NCBI GenBank assembly: GCA_963680875.1
Contig: OY804578.1
Span: forward strand, 2,542,001-2,606,000
Reading direction: 5' to 3'
Source: Bathymodiolus brooksi
Lineage: Eukaryota; Mollusca; Bivalvia; Mytilida; Modiolidae
DNA: 64,000 bases
A program made the translations under genes and the position numbers. Of the stretch, positions 34,766-50,400 are shown one piece after another; position 1 is the first letter of the stretch, and every line of letters begins with the position of its first letter. The notes under the pieces were generated by a model that searched no databases, was not told the origin of the DNA, and saw only the letters and a program-made list of their open reading frames with translations.

Positions 34766-37700
34766 TTGTTTGTAGGAACACCTATGTCTTATTTACCGCT
34801 ATTTCTGTTTGTTTGTATAAAGTTGTTTGTAGGAGCACCTATGTCTTATTTACAGTTATTTCTGTTTGTTTGTATAAAGTTGTTTGTAGGAACACCTATG
34901 TCTTATTTACCGTTATTTCTGTTTGTTTGTATAAAGTTGTTTGTAGGAACACCTATGTCTTATTTACCGTTATTTCTGTTTGTTTGTATAAAGTTGTTTG
35001 TAGGAGCACCTATGTCTTATTTACAGTTATTTCTGTCTGTTTGTATAAAGTTGTTTGTAGGAACACCTATGTCTTATTTACCGTTATTTCTGTTTGTTTG
35101 TATAAAGTTCTTTGTAGGAGCACCTATGTCTTATTTACAGTTATTTCTGTTTGTTTGTATAAAGTTGTTTGTAGGAGCACCTATGTCTTATTTACAGTTA
35201 TTTCTGTTTGTTTGTATAAAGTTGTTTGTAGGAACACCTATGTCTTATTTACCGTTATTTCTCTTCGTTTGTATAAAGTTGTTTGTAGGAGCACCTATGT
35301 CTTATTTACAGTTATTTCTGTTTGTTTGTATAAAGTTGTGTGTAGGAGCACCTGTTGTTTGTAGGAACACCTATGTCTTATTTACAGTTATTTCTGTTTG
35401 TTTGTATAAAGTTGTTTGTAGGAGCACCAATGTCTTATTTAACGTTATTTCTCTTTGTTTGTATAAAGTTGTTTGTATGAGCACCTATGTCTTATTTACC
35501 GTTATTTCTGTTTGTTTGTATAAAGTTGTGTGTAGGAGCACCTGTTGTTTGTAGGAGCACCTATGTCTTATTTACCGTTATTTCTGTTTGTTTGTATAAA
35601 GTTGTTTGTAGGAGCACCTATGTCTTATTTACCGTTATTTCTCTTCGTTTGTATAAAGTTGTTTGTAGGAGCACCTATGTCTTATTTACAGTTATTTCTG
35701 TTTGTTTGTATAAAGTTGTTTGTAGGAACACCTATGTCTTATTTACAGTTATTTCTGTTTGTTTGTATACATTTGTTTGTAGGAGCACCTAAGTCTTATT
35801 TACAGTTATTTCTCTTTGTTTGTATAAAGTTGTTTGTAGGAACACCTATGTCTTATTTACCATTATTTCTGTTTGTTTGTATAAAGTTGTTTGTAGGAGC
35901 ACCTATGTCTTATTTACCGTTATTTCTGTTTGTTTGTATACAGTTGTTTGTAGGAACACCTATGTCTTATTTACCGTTATTTCTGTTTGTTTGTATAAAT
36001 TTGTTTGTAGGAACACCTATGTCTTATTTACAGTTATTTCTGTTTGTTTGTATAAATTTGTTTGTAGGAACACCTATGTCTTATTTACAGTTATTTCTGT
36101 TTGTTTGTATAAAGTTGTTTGAAGGAGCACCTATGTCTTATTTACCGTTATTTCTGTTTGTTTGTATAAAGTTGTTTGTAGGAACACCTATGTCTTATTT
36201 ACCGTTATTTCTGTTTGTTTGTATAAAGTTGTTTGTAGGAGCACCTATGTCTTATTTACCGTTATTTCTGTTTGTTTGTATAAAGTTGTTTGTAGGAACA
36301 CCTATGTCTTATTTACCGTTATTTCTGTTTGTTTGTATAAAGTTGTTTGTAGGAACACCTATGTCTTATTCACAGTTATTTCTGTTTGTTTGTATAAAGT
36401 TGTTTGTAGGAACACCTATGTCTTATTTACCGTTATTTCTGTTTGTTTGTATAAAGTTGTTTGTAGGAGCACCAATGTCTTATTTACAGTTATTTCTGTT
36501 TGTTTGTATAAAGTTGTTTGCAGGAGCACCTATGTCTTATTTACCGTTATTTCTGTTTGTTTGTATAAAGTTGTTTGTAGGAGCACCTATGTCTTATTTA
36601 CCGTTATTTCTGTTTGTTTGTATAAAGTTGTTTGCAGGAGCACCTATGTCTTATTTACCGTTATTTCTGTTTGTTTGTATAAAGTTGTTTGTAGGAGCAC
36701 CTATGTCTTATTTACCGTTATTTCTCTTTGTTTGTATAAAGTTGTTTGTAGGAGCACCTATGTCCTATTTACCGTTATTTCTCTTCGTTTGTATAAAGTT
36801 GTTTGTAGGAACACCTATGTCTTATTTACCGTTATTTCTGTTTGTTTGTATAAAGTTGTTTGTAGGAGCACCTATGTCTTATTTACAGTTATTTCTGTTT
36901 GTTTGTATAAATTTGTTTGTAGGAACACCTATGTCTTATTTACAGTTATTTCTGTTTGTTTGTATAAAGTTGTTTGAAGGAGCACCTATGTCTTATTTAC
37001 CGTTATTTCTGTTTGTTTGTATAAAGTTGTTTGTAGGAACACCTATGTCTTATTTACCGTTATTTCTGTTTGTTTGTATAAAGTTGTTTGTAGGAGCACC
37101 TATGTCTTATTTACCGTTATTTCTGTTTGTTTGTATAAAGTTGTTTGTAGGAACACCTATGTCTTATTTACCGTTATTTCTGTTTGTTTGTATAAAGTTG
37201 TTTGTAGGAACACCTATGTCTTATTCACGTTATTTCTGTTTGTTTGTATAAAGTTGTTTGTAGGAACACCTATGTCTTATTTACCGTTATTTCTGTTTGT
37301 TTGTATAAAGTTGTTTGTAGGAGCACCAATGTCTTATTTACAGTTATTTCTGTTTGTTTGTATAAAGTTGTTTGCAGGAGCACCTATGTCTTATTTACCG
37401 TTATTTCTGTTTGTTTGTATAAAGTTGTTTGTAGGAGCACCTATGTCTTATTTACCGTTATTTCTGTTTGTTTGTATAAAGTTGTTTGTAGGAGCACCTA
37501 TGTCTTATTTACCGTTATTTCTCTTTGTTTGTATAAAGTTGTTTGTAGGAGCACCTATGTCCTATTTACCGTTATTTCTCTTCGTTTGTATAAAGTTGTT
37601 TGTAGGAACACATATGTCTTATTTACCGTTATTTCTGTTTGTTTGTATAAAGTTGTTTGTAGGAGCACCTATGTCTTATTTACGGTTATTTCTGTTTGTT

Positions 37701-39979
37701 TGTATAAAGTTGTTTGTAGGAACACCTATGTCTTATTTACCGTTATTTCTGTTTGTTTGTATAAAGTTGTTTGTAGGAGCACCTATGTCTTATTTACCGT
37801 TATTTCTCTTCGTTTGTATAAAGTTGTTTGTATGAACACCTATGTCATATTTACCGTTATTTCTCTTTGTTTGTATAAAGTTGTTTATAGGAGCACCTAT
37901 GTCTTATTTACTGTTATTTCTGTTTGTTTGTATAAAGTTGTTTGTAGGAACACCTATGTCTTATTTACCGTTATTTCTGTTTGTTTGTATAAAGTTGTTT
38001 GTAGGAGCACCTATGTCTTATTTACCGTTATTTCTGTTTGTTTGTATAAAGTTGTTTGTAGGAACACCTATGTCTTATTTACCGTTATTTCTGTTTGTTT
38101 GTATAAAGTTGTTTGTAGGAGCACCTATGTCTTATTTACCGTTATTTCTGTTTGTTTGTATAAAGTTGTTTGTAGGAGCACCTATGTCTTATTTACAGTT
38201 ATTTCTGTTTGTTTGTATACAGTTGTTTGTAGGAGCACCTATGTCTTATTTACCGTTATTTCTCTTTGTTTGTATAAAGTTGTTTGTAGAAACACCTATA
38301 TCTTATTTACAGTTATTTCTGTTTGTTTGTATACAGTTCTTTGTAGGAGCACCTATGTCTTATTTACCGTTATTTCTGTTTGTTTGTATAAAGTTGTTTG
38401 TATGAACACCTATGTCTTATTTACCGTTATTTCTGTTTGCTTCTATAAAGTTGTTTGTATGAGCACCTATGTCTTATTTACCGTTATTTCTGTTTGTTTG
38501 TATAAAGTTGTGTGTAGGAGCACCTGTTGTTTGTAGGAACACCTATGTCTTATTTACAGTTATTTCTGTTTGTTTGTATAAAGTTGTTTGTAGGAGCACC
38601 TATGTCTTATTTACCGTTATTTCTCTTTGTTTGTATAAAGTTGTTTGTAGGAGCACCTATGTCTTATTTACCGTTATTTCTGTTTGTTTGTATACAGTTG
38701 TTTGTAGGAGCACCTATGTCTTATTTACAGTTATTTCTGTTTGTTTGTATACAGTTGTTTGTAGGAGCACCTATGTCTTATTTACCGTTATTTCTCTTTG
38801 TTTGTATAAAGTTGTTTGTAGAAGCACCTATATCTTATTTACAGTTATTTCTGTTTGTTTGTATACAGTTCTTTGTAGGAGCACCTATGTCTTATTTACC
38901 GTTATTTCTGTTTGTTTGTATAAAGTTGTTTGTATGAACACCTATGTCTTATTTACCGTTATTTCTGTTTGCTTCTATAAAGTTGTTTGTAGGAACACCT
39001 ATGTCTTATTTACCGTTATTTCTGTTTGTTTGTATAAAGTTGTTTGTATGAGCACCTATGTCTTATTTACCGTTATTTCTGTTTGTTTGTATAAAGTTGT
39101 GTGTAGGAGCACCTGTTGTTTGTAGGAACACCTATGTCTTATTTACAGTTATTTCTGTTTGTTTGTATAAAGTTGTTTGTAGGAGCACCTATGTCTTATT
39201 TACCGTTATTTCTCTTTGTTTGTATAAAGTTGTTTGTAGGAGCACCTATGTCTTATTTACCGTTATTTCTGTTTGTTTGTATACAGTTGTTTGTAGGAGC
39301 ACCTATGTCTTATTTACAGTTATTTCTGTTTGTTTGTATAAAGTTGTTTGTAGGAACACCTATGTCTTATTTACCATTATTTCTCTTTGTTTGTATAAAG
39401 TTGTTTGTAGGAACACCTATGTCTTATTTACCGTTATTTCTGTTTGTTTGTATAAAGTTGTTTGTAGGAGCACCTATGTCTTATTTACAGTTCTTTCTCT
39501 TTGTTTGTATAAAGTTGTTTGTAGGAACACCTATGTCTTATTTACAGTTATTTCTGTTTGTTTGTATAAAGTTGTTTGTAGGAGCACCTATGTCTTATTT
39601 ACCGTTATTTCTGTTTGTTTGTATACAGTTGTTTGTAGGAGCACCTATGTCTTATTTACAGTTATTTCTGTTTGTTTGTATAAAGTTGTTTGTAGGAACA
39701 CCTATGTCTTATTTACCATTATTTCTCTTTGTTTGTATAAAGTTGTTTGTAGGAACACCTATGTCTTATTTACCGTTATTTCTGTTTGTTTGTATAAAGT
39801 TGTTTGTAGGAGCACCTATGTCTTATTTACAGTTCTTTCTCTTTGTTTGTATAAAGTTGTTTGTAGGAGCACCCATGTCTTATTTACCGTTATTTCTGTT
39901 TGTTTGTATAAAGTTGTTTGTAGGAGCACCTATGTCTTATTTACAGTTATTTCTGTTTGTTTGTATAAAGTTGTTTGTA

Positions 39980-40215
39980 GGAACACCTGTCTTATTTACC
40001 GTTATTTCTGTTTGCTTGTATAAAGTTGTTTGTAGGAACACCTGTCTTATTTACCGTTATTTCTGTTTGTTTGTATAAAGTTGTTTGTAGGAACACCTGT
40101 CTTATTTACCGTTATTTCTGTTTGTTTGTATAAAGTTGTTTGTTGGAACACCTATGTCTTATTTACCGTTATTTCTGTTTGTTTGTATAAAGTTGTTTGT
40201 AGGAACACCTGTCTT
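39980..40215. repeat. Cluster of 55-bp units in satellite C
   Basis: Units with CACCTGTCTT instead of CACCTATGTCTT occur in small groups here and near 41297-41537, 43461-43643, 46694-46934, 47254-47494, 49361-49543, 55083-55268 and 59611-59793. Each group includes one unit with TTTGTTGGAACA. The 2-bp loss shifts one open frame into the other. Confidence 0.85.
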
Positions 40216-41457
40216 ATTTACCGTTATTTCTGTTTGTTTGTATAAAGTTGTTTGTAGGAGCACCTATGTCTTATTTACCGTTATTTCTGTTTGTTTGTAT
40301 AAAGTTGTTTGTAGGAGCACCTATGTCTTATTTACCGTTATTTCTGTTTGTTTGTATAAAGTTGTTTGTAGGAGCACCTATGTCTTATTTACCGTTATTT
40401 CTGTTTGTTTGCATACAGTTGTTTGTAGGAGCACCTATGTCTTATTTACCGTTATTTCTCTTTGTTTGTATAAAGTTGTTTGTAGGAGCACCTATGTCTT
40501 ATTTACCGTTATTTCTGTTTGTTTGTATAAAGTTGTTTGTAGGAGCACCTATGTCTTATTTACCGTTATTTCTCTTTGTTTGAATAAAGTTGTTTGTAGA
40601 AGCACCTATGTCTTATTTACAGTTATTCCTGTTTGTTTGTATAAAGTTGTTTGTAGGAGCACCTATGTCTTATTTACCGTTATTTCTGTTTGTTTGTATA
40701 AAGTTGTTTGTAGGAACACCTATGTCTTATTTACCGTTATTTCTGTTTGCTTGTATAAAGTTGTTTGTAGGAGCACCTATGTCTTATTTACCGTTATTTC
40801 TCTTTGTTTGTATAAAGTTGTTTGTATGAGCACCTATGTCTTATTTACAGTTATTTCTGTTTGTTTGTATAAAGTTGTGTGTAGGAGCACCTGTTGTTTG
40901 TAGGAACACCTATGTCTTATTTACCGTTATTTCTGTTTGTTTGTATAAAGTTGTTTGTAGGAGCACCTATGTCTTATTTACAGTTAGTTCTGTTTGTTTG
41001 TATAAAGTTGTTTGTAGGAGCACCTATGTCTTATTTACCGTTATTTCTGTTTGTTTGTATAAAGTTGTTTGTAGGAGCACCTATGTCTTATTTACCGTTA
41101 TTTCTGTTTGTTTGTATAAAGTTGTTTGTAGGAGCACCTATGTCTTATTTACATTTATTTCTGTTTGTTTGTATAAAGTTGTTTGTAGGAGCACCCATGT
41201 CTTATTTACCGTTATTTCTGTTTGTTTGTATAAAGTTGTTTGTAGGAGCACCTATGTCTTATTTACAGTTATTTCTGTTTGTTTGTATAAAGTTGTTTGT
41301 AGGAACACCTGTCTTATTTACCGTTATTTCTGTTTGTTTGTATAAAGTTGTTTGTAGGAACACCTGTCTTATTTACCGTTATTTCTGTTTGTTTGTATAA
41401 AGTTGTTTGTAGGAACACCTGTCTTATTTACCGTTATTTCTGTTTGTTTGTATAAAG

Positions 41458-44400
41458 TTGTTTGTTGGAACACCTATGTCTTATTTACCGTTATTTCTGT
41501 TTGTTTGTATAAAGTTGTTTGTAGGAACACCTGTCTTATTTACCGTTATTTCTGTTTGTTTGTATAAAGTTGTTTGTAGGAGCACCTATGTCTTATTTAC
41601 CGTTATTTCTGTTTGTTTGTATAAAGTTGTTTGTAGGAGCACCTATGTCTTATTTACCGTTATTTCTGTTTGTTTGTATAAAGTTGTTTGTAGGAGCACC
41701 TATGTCTTATTTACCGTTATTTCTGTTTGTTTGCATACAGTTGTTTGTAGGAGCACCTATGTCTTATTTACCGTTATTTCTCTTTGTTTGTATAAAGTTG
41801 TTTGTAGGAGCACCTATGTCTTATTTACCGTTATTTCTGTTTGTTTGTATAAAGTTGTTTGTAGGAGCACCTATGTCTTATTTACCGTTATTTCTCTTTG
41901 TTTGAATAAAGTTGTTTGTAGAAGCACCTATGTCTTATTTACAGTTATTCCTGTTTGTTTGTATAAAGTTGTTTGTAGGAGCACCTATGTCTTATTTACC
42001 GTTATTTCTGTTTGTTTGTATAAAGTTGTTTGTAGGAACACCTATGTCTTATTTACCGTTATTTCTGTTTGCTTGTATAAAGTTGTTTGTAGGAGCACCT
42101 ATGTCTTATTTACCGTTATTTCTGTTTGTTTGTATAAAGTTGTTTGTAGGAGCACCTATGTCTTATTTACGGTTATTTCTCTTTGTTTGTATAAAGTTGT
42201 TTGTAGGAGCACCTATGTCTTATTTACAGTTATTTCTGTTTGTTTGTATAAAGTTGTTTGTAGGAACACCTATGTCTTATTTACCGTTATTTCTGTTTGC
42301 TTGTATAAAGTTGTTTGTAGTAGCACCTATGTCTTATTTACAGTTAGTTCTGTTTGTTTGTATAAAGTTGTTTGTAGGAGCACCTATGTCTTATTTACCG
42401 TTATTTCTGTTTGTTTGTATAAAGTTGTTTGTAGGAGCAGGTATGTCTTATTTGCCGTTATTTCTGTTTGTTTGTATAAAGTTGTTTGTAGGAGCACCTA
42501 TGTCTTATTTACCGTTATTTCTGTTTGTTTGTATAAAGTTGTTTGTAGGAGCACCTATGTCTTATTTACCGTTATTTCTGTTTGTTTGTATAAAGTTGTT
42601 TGTAGGAGCACCTATGTCTTATTTACAGTTAGTTCTGTTTGTTTGTATAAAGTTGTTTGTAGGAGCACCTATGTCTTATTTACCGTTATTTCTGTTTGTT
42701 TGTATAAAGTTGTTTGTAGGAGCACCTATGTCTTATTTACAGTTATTTCTGTTTGTTTGTATAAAGTTGTTTGTAGGAGCACCTATGTCTTATTTACCGT
42801 TATTTCTGTTTGTTTGTATACAGTTGTTTGTAGGAGCACCTATGTCTTATTTACAGTTATTTCTGTTTGTTTGTATAAAGTTGTTTGTAGGAACACCTAT
42901 GTCTTATTTACCGTTATTTCTCTTTGTTTGTATAAAGTTGTTTGTAGGAACACCTATGTCTTATTTACCGTTATTTCTGTTTGTTTGTATAAAGTTGTTT
43001 GTAGGAGCACCTATGTCTTATTTACAGTTCTTTCTCTTTGTTTGTATAAAGTTGTTTGTAGGAACACCTATGTCTTATTTACCGTTATTTCTGTTTGTTT
43101 GTATAAAGTTGTTTGTAGGAGCACCTATATCTTATTTACAGTTAGTTCTGTTTGTTTGTATAAAGTTGTTTGTAGGAGCACCTATGTCTTATTTACCGTT
43201 ATTTCTGTTTGTTTGTATAAAGTTGTTTGTAGGAACACCTATGTCTTATTTACCGTTATTTCTGTTTGTTTGTATAAAGTTGTTTGTAGGAGCACCTATG
43301 TCTTATTTACAGTTATTTCTGTTTGTTTGTATAAAGTTGTTTGTAGGAGCACCCATGTCTTATTTACCGTTATTTCTGTTTGTTTGTATAAAGTTGTTTG
43401 TAGGAGCACCTATGTCTTATTTACAGTTATTTCTGTTTGTTTGTATAAAGTTGTTTGTAGGAACACCTGTCTTATTTACCGTTATTTCTGTTTGTTTGTA
43501 TAAAGTTGTTTGTAGGAACACCTGTCTTATTTACCGTTATTTCTGTTTGTTTGTATAAAGTTGTTTGTTGGAACATCTATGTCTTATTTACCGTTATTTC
43601 TGTTTGTTTGTATAAAGTTGTTTGTAGGAACACCTGTCTTATTTACCGTTATTTCTGTTTGTTTGTATAAAGTTGTTTGTAGGAGCACCTATGTCTTATT
43701 TACCGTTATTTCTGTTTGTTTGTATAAAGTTGTTTGTAGGAGCACCTATGTCTTATTTACCGTTATTTCTGTTTGTTTGTATAAAGTTGTTTGTAGGAGC
43801 ACCTATGTCTTATTTACCGTTATTTCTGTTTGTTTGCATACAGTTGTTTGTAGGAGCACCTATGTCTTATTTACCGTTATTTCTCTTTGTTTGTATAAAG
43901 TTGTTTGTAGGAGCACCTATGTCTTATTTACCGTTATTTCTGTTTGTTTGTATAAAGTTGTTTGTAGGAGCACCTATGTCTTATTTACCGTTATTTCTCT
44001 TTGTTTGTATAAAGTTGTTTGTAGAAGCACCTATGTCTTATTTACAGTTATTCCTGTTTGTTTGTATAAAGTTGTTTGTAGGAGCACCTATGTCTTATTT
44101 ACCGTTATTTCTGTTTGTTTGTATAAAGTTGTTTGTAGGAACACCTATGTCTTATTTACCGTTATTTCTGTTTGCTTGTATAAAGTTGTTTGTAGGAGCA
44201 CCTATGTCTTATTTACCGTTATTTCTCTTTGTTTGTATAAAGTTGTTTGTATGAGCACCTATGTCTTATTTACAGTTATTTCTGTTTGTTTGTATAAAGT
44301 TGTGTGTAGGAGCACCTGTTGTTTGTAGGAACACCTATGTCTTATTTACAGTTATTTCTGTTTGTTTGTATAAAGTTGTTTGTAGGAGCACCTATGTCTT

Positions 44401-47400
44401 ATTTACCGTTATTTCTCTTTGTTTGTATAAAGTTGTTTGTAGGAGCACCTATGTCTTATTTACCGTTACTTCTGTTTGTTTGTATAAAGTTGTTTGTAGG
44501 AGCACCTATGTCTTATTTACGGTTATTTCTCTTTGTTTGTATAAAGTTGTTTGTAGGAGCACCTATGTCTTATTTACAGTTATTTCTGTTTGTTTGTATA
44601 AAGTTGTTTGTAGGAACACCTATGTCTTATTTACCGTTATTTCTGTTTGCTTGTATAAAGTTGTTTGTAGTAGCACCTATGTCTTATTTACAGTTAGTTC
44701 TGTTTGTTTGTATAAAGTTGTTTGTAGGAGCACCTATGTCTTATTTGCCGTTATTTCTGTTTGTTTGTATAAAGTTGTTTGTAGGAGCACCTATGTCTTA
44801 TTTGCCGTTATTTCTGTTTGTTTGTATAAAGTTGTTTGTAGGAGCACCTATGTCTTATTTACCGTTATTTCTGTTTGTTTGCATAAAGTTGTTTGTAGGA
44901 GCACCTATGTCTTATTTACAGTTAGTTCTGTTTGTTTGTATAAAGTTGTTTGTAGGAGCACCTATGTCTTATTTACCGTTATTTCTGTTTGTTTGTATAA
45001 AGTTGTTTGTAGGAGCACCTATGTCTTATTTACAGTTATTTCTGTTTGTTTGTATAAAGTTGTTTGTAGGAGCACCTATGTCTTATTTGCAGTTATTTCT
45101 GTTTGTTTGTATAAAGTTGTTTGTAGGAGCACCTATGTCTTATTTACAGTTATTTCTGTTTGTTTGTATAAAGTTGTTTGTAGGAGCACCTATGTCTTAT
45201 TTACAGTTATTTCTGTTTGTTTGTATAAAGTTGTTTGTAGGAGCACCTATGTCTTATTTACGGTTATTTCTCTTTGTTTGTATAAAGTTGTTTGTAGGAG
45301 CACCTATGTCTTATTTACCGTTATTTCTCTTTGTTTGTATAAAGTTGTTTGTAGGAACACCTATGTCTTATTTACCGTTATTTCTGTTTGTTTGTATAAA
45401 GTTGTTTGTAGGAGCACCTATGTCTTATTTACCGTTATTTCTCTTTGTTTTTATAAAGTTGTTTGTAGGAGCACCTATGTCTTATTTACCGTTATTTCTC
45501 TTTGTTTGTATAAAGTTGTTTGTAGGAGCACCTATGTCTTATTTACAGTTATTTCTGTTTGTTTGTATAAAGTTGTTTGTAGGAACACCTATGTCTTATT
45601 TACCGTTATTTCTGTTTGTTTGTTTGTATAAAGTTGTTTGTAGGAGCACCTATGTCTTATTTACCGTTATTTCTGTTTGTTTGTTTGTTTGTATAAAGTT
45701 GTTTGTAGGAACACCTATGTCTTATTTACCGCTATTTCTGTTTGTTTGTATAAAGTTGTTTGTAGGAGCACCTATGTCTTATTTACAGTTATTTCTGTTT
45801 GTTTGTATAAAGTTGTTTGTAGGAACACCTATGTCTTATTTACCGTTATTTCTGTTTGTTTGTATAAAGTTGTTTGTAGGAACACCTATGTCTTATTTAC
45901 CGTTATTTCTGTTTGTTTGCATAAAGTTGTTTGTAGGAGCACCTATGTCTTATTTACAGTTATTTCTGTCTGTTTGTATAAAGTTGTTTGTAGGAACACC
46001 TATGTCTTATTTACCGTTATTTCTGTTTGTTTGTATAAAGTTCTTTGTAGGAGCACCTATGTCTTATTTACAGTTATTTCTGTTTGTTTGTATAAAGTTG
46101 TTTGTAGGAGCACCTATGTCTTATTTACAGTTATTTCTGTTTGTTTGTATAAAGTTGTTTGTAGGAACACCTATGTCTTATTTACCGTTATTTCTCTTCG
46201 TTTGTATAAAGTTGTTTGTAGGAGCACCTATGTCTTATTTACAGTTATTTCTGTTTGTTTGTATAAAGTTGTGTGTAGGAGCACCTGTTGTTTGTAGGAA
46301 CACCTATGTCTTATTTACCGTTATTTCTGTTTGTTTGTATAAAGTTGTTTGTAGGAGCACCTATGTCTTATTTACAGTTAGTTCTGTTTGTTTGTATAAA
46401 GTTGTTTGTAGGAGCACCTATGTCTTATTTACCGTTATTTCTGTTTGTTTGTATAAAGTTGTTTGTAGGAGCACCTATGTCTTATTTACCGTTATTTCTG
46501 TTTGTTTGTATAAAGTTGTTTGTAGGAGCACCTATGTCTTATTTACATTTATTTCTGTTTGTTTGTATAAAGTTGTTTGTAGGAGCACCCATGTCTTATT
46601 TACCGTTATTTCTGTTTGTTTGTATAAAGTTGTTTGTAGGAGCACCTATGTCTTATTTACAGTTATTTCTGTTTGTTTGTATAAAGTTGTTTGTAGGAAC
46701 ACCTGTCTTATTTACCGTTATTTCTGTTTGTTTGTATAAAGTTGTTTGTAGGAACACCTGTCTTATTTACCGTTATTTCTGTTTGTTTGTATAAAGTTGT
46801 TTGTAGGAACACCTGTCTTATTTACCGTTATTTCTGTTTGTTTGTATAAAGTTGTTTGTTGGAACACCTATGTCTTATTTACCGTTATTTCTGTTTGTTT
46901 GTATAAAGTTGTTTGTAGGAACACCTGTCTTATTTACCGTTATTTCTGTTTGTTTGTATAAAGTTGTTTGTAGGAGCACCTATGTCTTATTTACCGTTAT
47001 TTCTGTTTGTTTGTATAAAGTTGTTTGTAGGAGCACCTATGTCTTATTTACCGTTATTTCTGTTTGTTTGTATAAAGTTGTTTGTAGGAGCACCTATGTC
47101 TTATTTACCGTTATTTCTGTTTGTTTGCATACAGTTGTTTGTAGGAGCACCTATGTCTTATTTACCGTTATTTCTCTTTGTTTGTATAAAGTTGTTTGTA
47201 GGAGCACCTATGTCTTATTTACAGTTATTTCTGTTTGTTTGTATAAAGTTGTTTGTAGGAACACCTGTCTTATTTACCGTTATTTCTGTTTGTTTGTATA
47301 AAGTTGTTTGTAGGAACACCTGTCTTATTTACCGTTATTTCTGTTTGTTTGTATAAAGTTGTTTGTAGGAACACCTGTCTTATTTACCGTTATTTCTGTT

Positions 47401-50400
47401 TGTTTGTATAAAGTTGTTTGTTGGAACACCTATGTCTTATTTACCGTTATTTCTGTTTGTTTGTATAAAGTTGTTTGTAGGAACACCTGTCTTATTTACC
47501 GTTATTTCTGTTTGTTTGTATAAAGTTGTTTGTAGGAGCACCTATGTCTTATTTACCGTTATTTCTGTTTGTTTGTATAAAGTTGTTTGTAGGAGCACCT
47601 ATGTCTTATTTACCGTTATTTCTGTTTGTTTGTATAAAGTTGTTTGTAGGAGCACCTATGTCTTATTTACCGTTATTTCTGTTTGTTTGCATACAGTTGT
47701 TTGTAGGAGCACCTATGTCTTATTTACCGTTATTTCTCTTTGTTTGTATAAAGTTGTTTGTAGGAGCACCTATGTCTTATTTACCGTTATTTCTGTTTGT
47801 TTGTATAAAGTTGTTTGTAGGAGCACCTATGTCTTATTTACCGTTATTTCTCTTTGTTTGAATAAAGTTGTTTGTAGAAGCACCTATGTCTTATTTACAG
47901 TTATTCCTGTTTGTTTGTATAAAGTTGTTTGTAGGAGCACCTATGTCTTATTTACCGTTATTTCTGTTTGTTTGTATAAAGTTGTTTGTAGGAACACCTA
48001 TGTCTTATTTACCGTTATTTCTGTTTGCTTGTATAAAGTTGTTTGTAGGAGCACCTATGTCTTATTTACCGTTATTTCTGTTTGTTTGTATAAAGTTGTT
48101 TGTAGGAGCACCTATGTCTTATTTACGGTTATTTCTCTTTTTTTGTATAAAGTTGTTTGTAGGAGCACCTATGTCTTATTTACAGTTATTTCTGTTTGTT
48201 TGTATAAAGTTGTTTGTAGGAACACCTATGTCTTATTTACCGTTATTTCTGTTTGCTTGTATAAAGTTGTTTGTAGTAGCACCTATGTCTTATTTACAGT
48301 TAGTTCTGTTTGTTTGTATAAAGTTGTTTGTAGGAGCACCTATGTCTTATTTACCGTTATTTCTGTTTGTTTGTATAAAGTTGTTTGTAGGAGCACGTAT
48401 GTCTTATTTGCCGTTATTTCTGTTTGTTTGTATAAAGTTGTTTGTAGGAGCACCTATGTCTTATTTACCGTTATTTCTGTTTGTTTGTATAAAGTTGTTT
48501 GTAGGAGCACCTATGTCTTATTTACAGTTAGTTCTGTTTGTTTGTATAAAGTTGTTTGTAGGAGCACCTATGTCTTATTTACCGTTATTTCTGTTTGTTT
48601 GTATAAAGTTGTTTGTAGGAGCACCTATGTCTTATTTACAGTTATTTCTGTTTGTTTGTATAAAGTTGTTTGTAGGAGCACCTATGTCTTATTTACCGTT
48701 ATTTCTGTTTGTTTGTATACAGTTGTTTGTAGGAGCACCTATGTCTTATTTACAGTTATTTCTGTTTGTTTGTATAAAGTTGTTTGTAGGAACACCTATG
48801 TCTTATTTACCGTTATTTCTCTTTGTTTGTATAAAGTTGTTTGTAGGAACACCTATGTCTTATTTACCGTTATTTCTGTTTGTTTGTATAAAGTTGTTTG
48901 TAGGAGCACCTATGTCTTATTTACAGTTCTTTCTCTTTGTTTGTATAAAGTTGTTTGTAGGAACACCTATGTCTTATTTACCGTTATTTCTGTTTGTTTG
49001 TATAAAGTTGTTTGTAGGAGCACCTATATCTTATTTACAGTTAGTTCTGTTTGTTTGTATAAAGTTGTTTGTAGGAGCACCTATGTCTTATTTACCGTTA
49101 TTTCTGTTTGTTTGTATAAAGTTGTTTGTAGGAACACCTATGTCTTATTTACCGTTATTTCTGTTTGTTTGTATAAAGTTGTTTGTAGGAGCACCTATGT
49201 CTTATTTACAGTTATTTCTGTTTGTTTGTATAAAGTTGTTTGTAGGAGCACCCATGTATTATTTACCGTTATTTCTGTTTGTTTGTATAAAGTTGTTTGT
49301 AGGAGCACCTATGTCTTATTTACAGTTATTTCTGTTTGTTTGTATAAAGTTGTTTGTAGGAACACCTGTCTTATTTACCGTTATTTCTGTTTGTTTGTAT
49401 AAAGTTGTTTGTAGGAACACCTGTCTTATTTACCGTTATTTCTGTTTGTTTGTATAAAGTTGTTTGTTGGAACATCTATGTCTTATTTACCGTTATTTCT
49501 GTTTGTTTGTATAAAGTTGTTTGTAGGAACACCTGTCTTATTTACCGTTATTTCTGTTTGTTTGTATAAAGTTGTTTGTAGGAGCACCTATGTCTTATTT
49601 ACCGTTATTTCTGTTTGTTTGTATAAAGTTGTTTGTAGGAGCACCTATGTCTTATTTACCGTTATTTCTGTTTGTTTGTATAAAGTTGTTTGTAGGAGCA
49701 CCTATGTCTTATTTACCGTTATTTCTGTTTGTTTGCATACAGTTGTTTGTAGGAGCACCTATGTCTTATTTACCGTTATTTCTCTTTGTTTGTATAAAGT
49801 TGTTTGTAGGAGCACCTATGTCTTATTTACCGTTATTTCTGTTTGTTTGTATAAAGTTGTTTGTAGGAGCACCTATGTCTTATTTACCGTTATTTCTCTT
49901 TGTTTGTATAAAGTTGTTTGTAGAAGCACCTATGTCTTATTTACAGTTATTCCTGTTTGTTTGTATAAAGTTGTTTGTAGGAGCACCTATGTCTTATTTA
50001 CCGTTATTTCTGTTTGTTTGTATAAAGTTGTTTGTAGGAACACCTATGTCTTATTTACCGTTATTTCTGTTTGCTTGTATAAAGTTGTTTGTAGGAGCAC
50101 CTATGTCTTATTTACCGTTATTTCTCTTTGTTTGTATAAAGTTGTTTGTATGAGCACCTATGTCTTATTTACAGTTATTTCTGTTTGTTTGTATAAAGTT
50201 GTGTGTAGGAGCACCTGTTGTTTGTAGGAACACCTATGTCTTATTTACAGTTATTTCTGTTTGTTTGTATAAAGTTGTTTGTAGGAGCACCTATGTCTTA
50301 TTTACCGTTATTTCTCTTTGTTTGTATAAAGTTGTTTGTAGGAGCACCTATGTCTTATTTACCGTTACTTCTGTTTGTTTGTATAAAGTTGTTTGTAGGA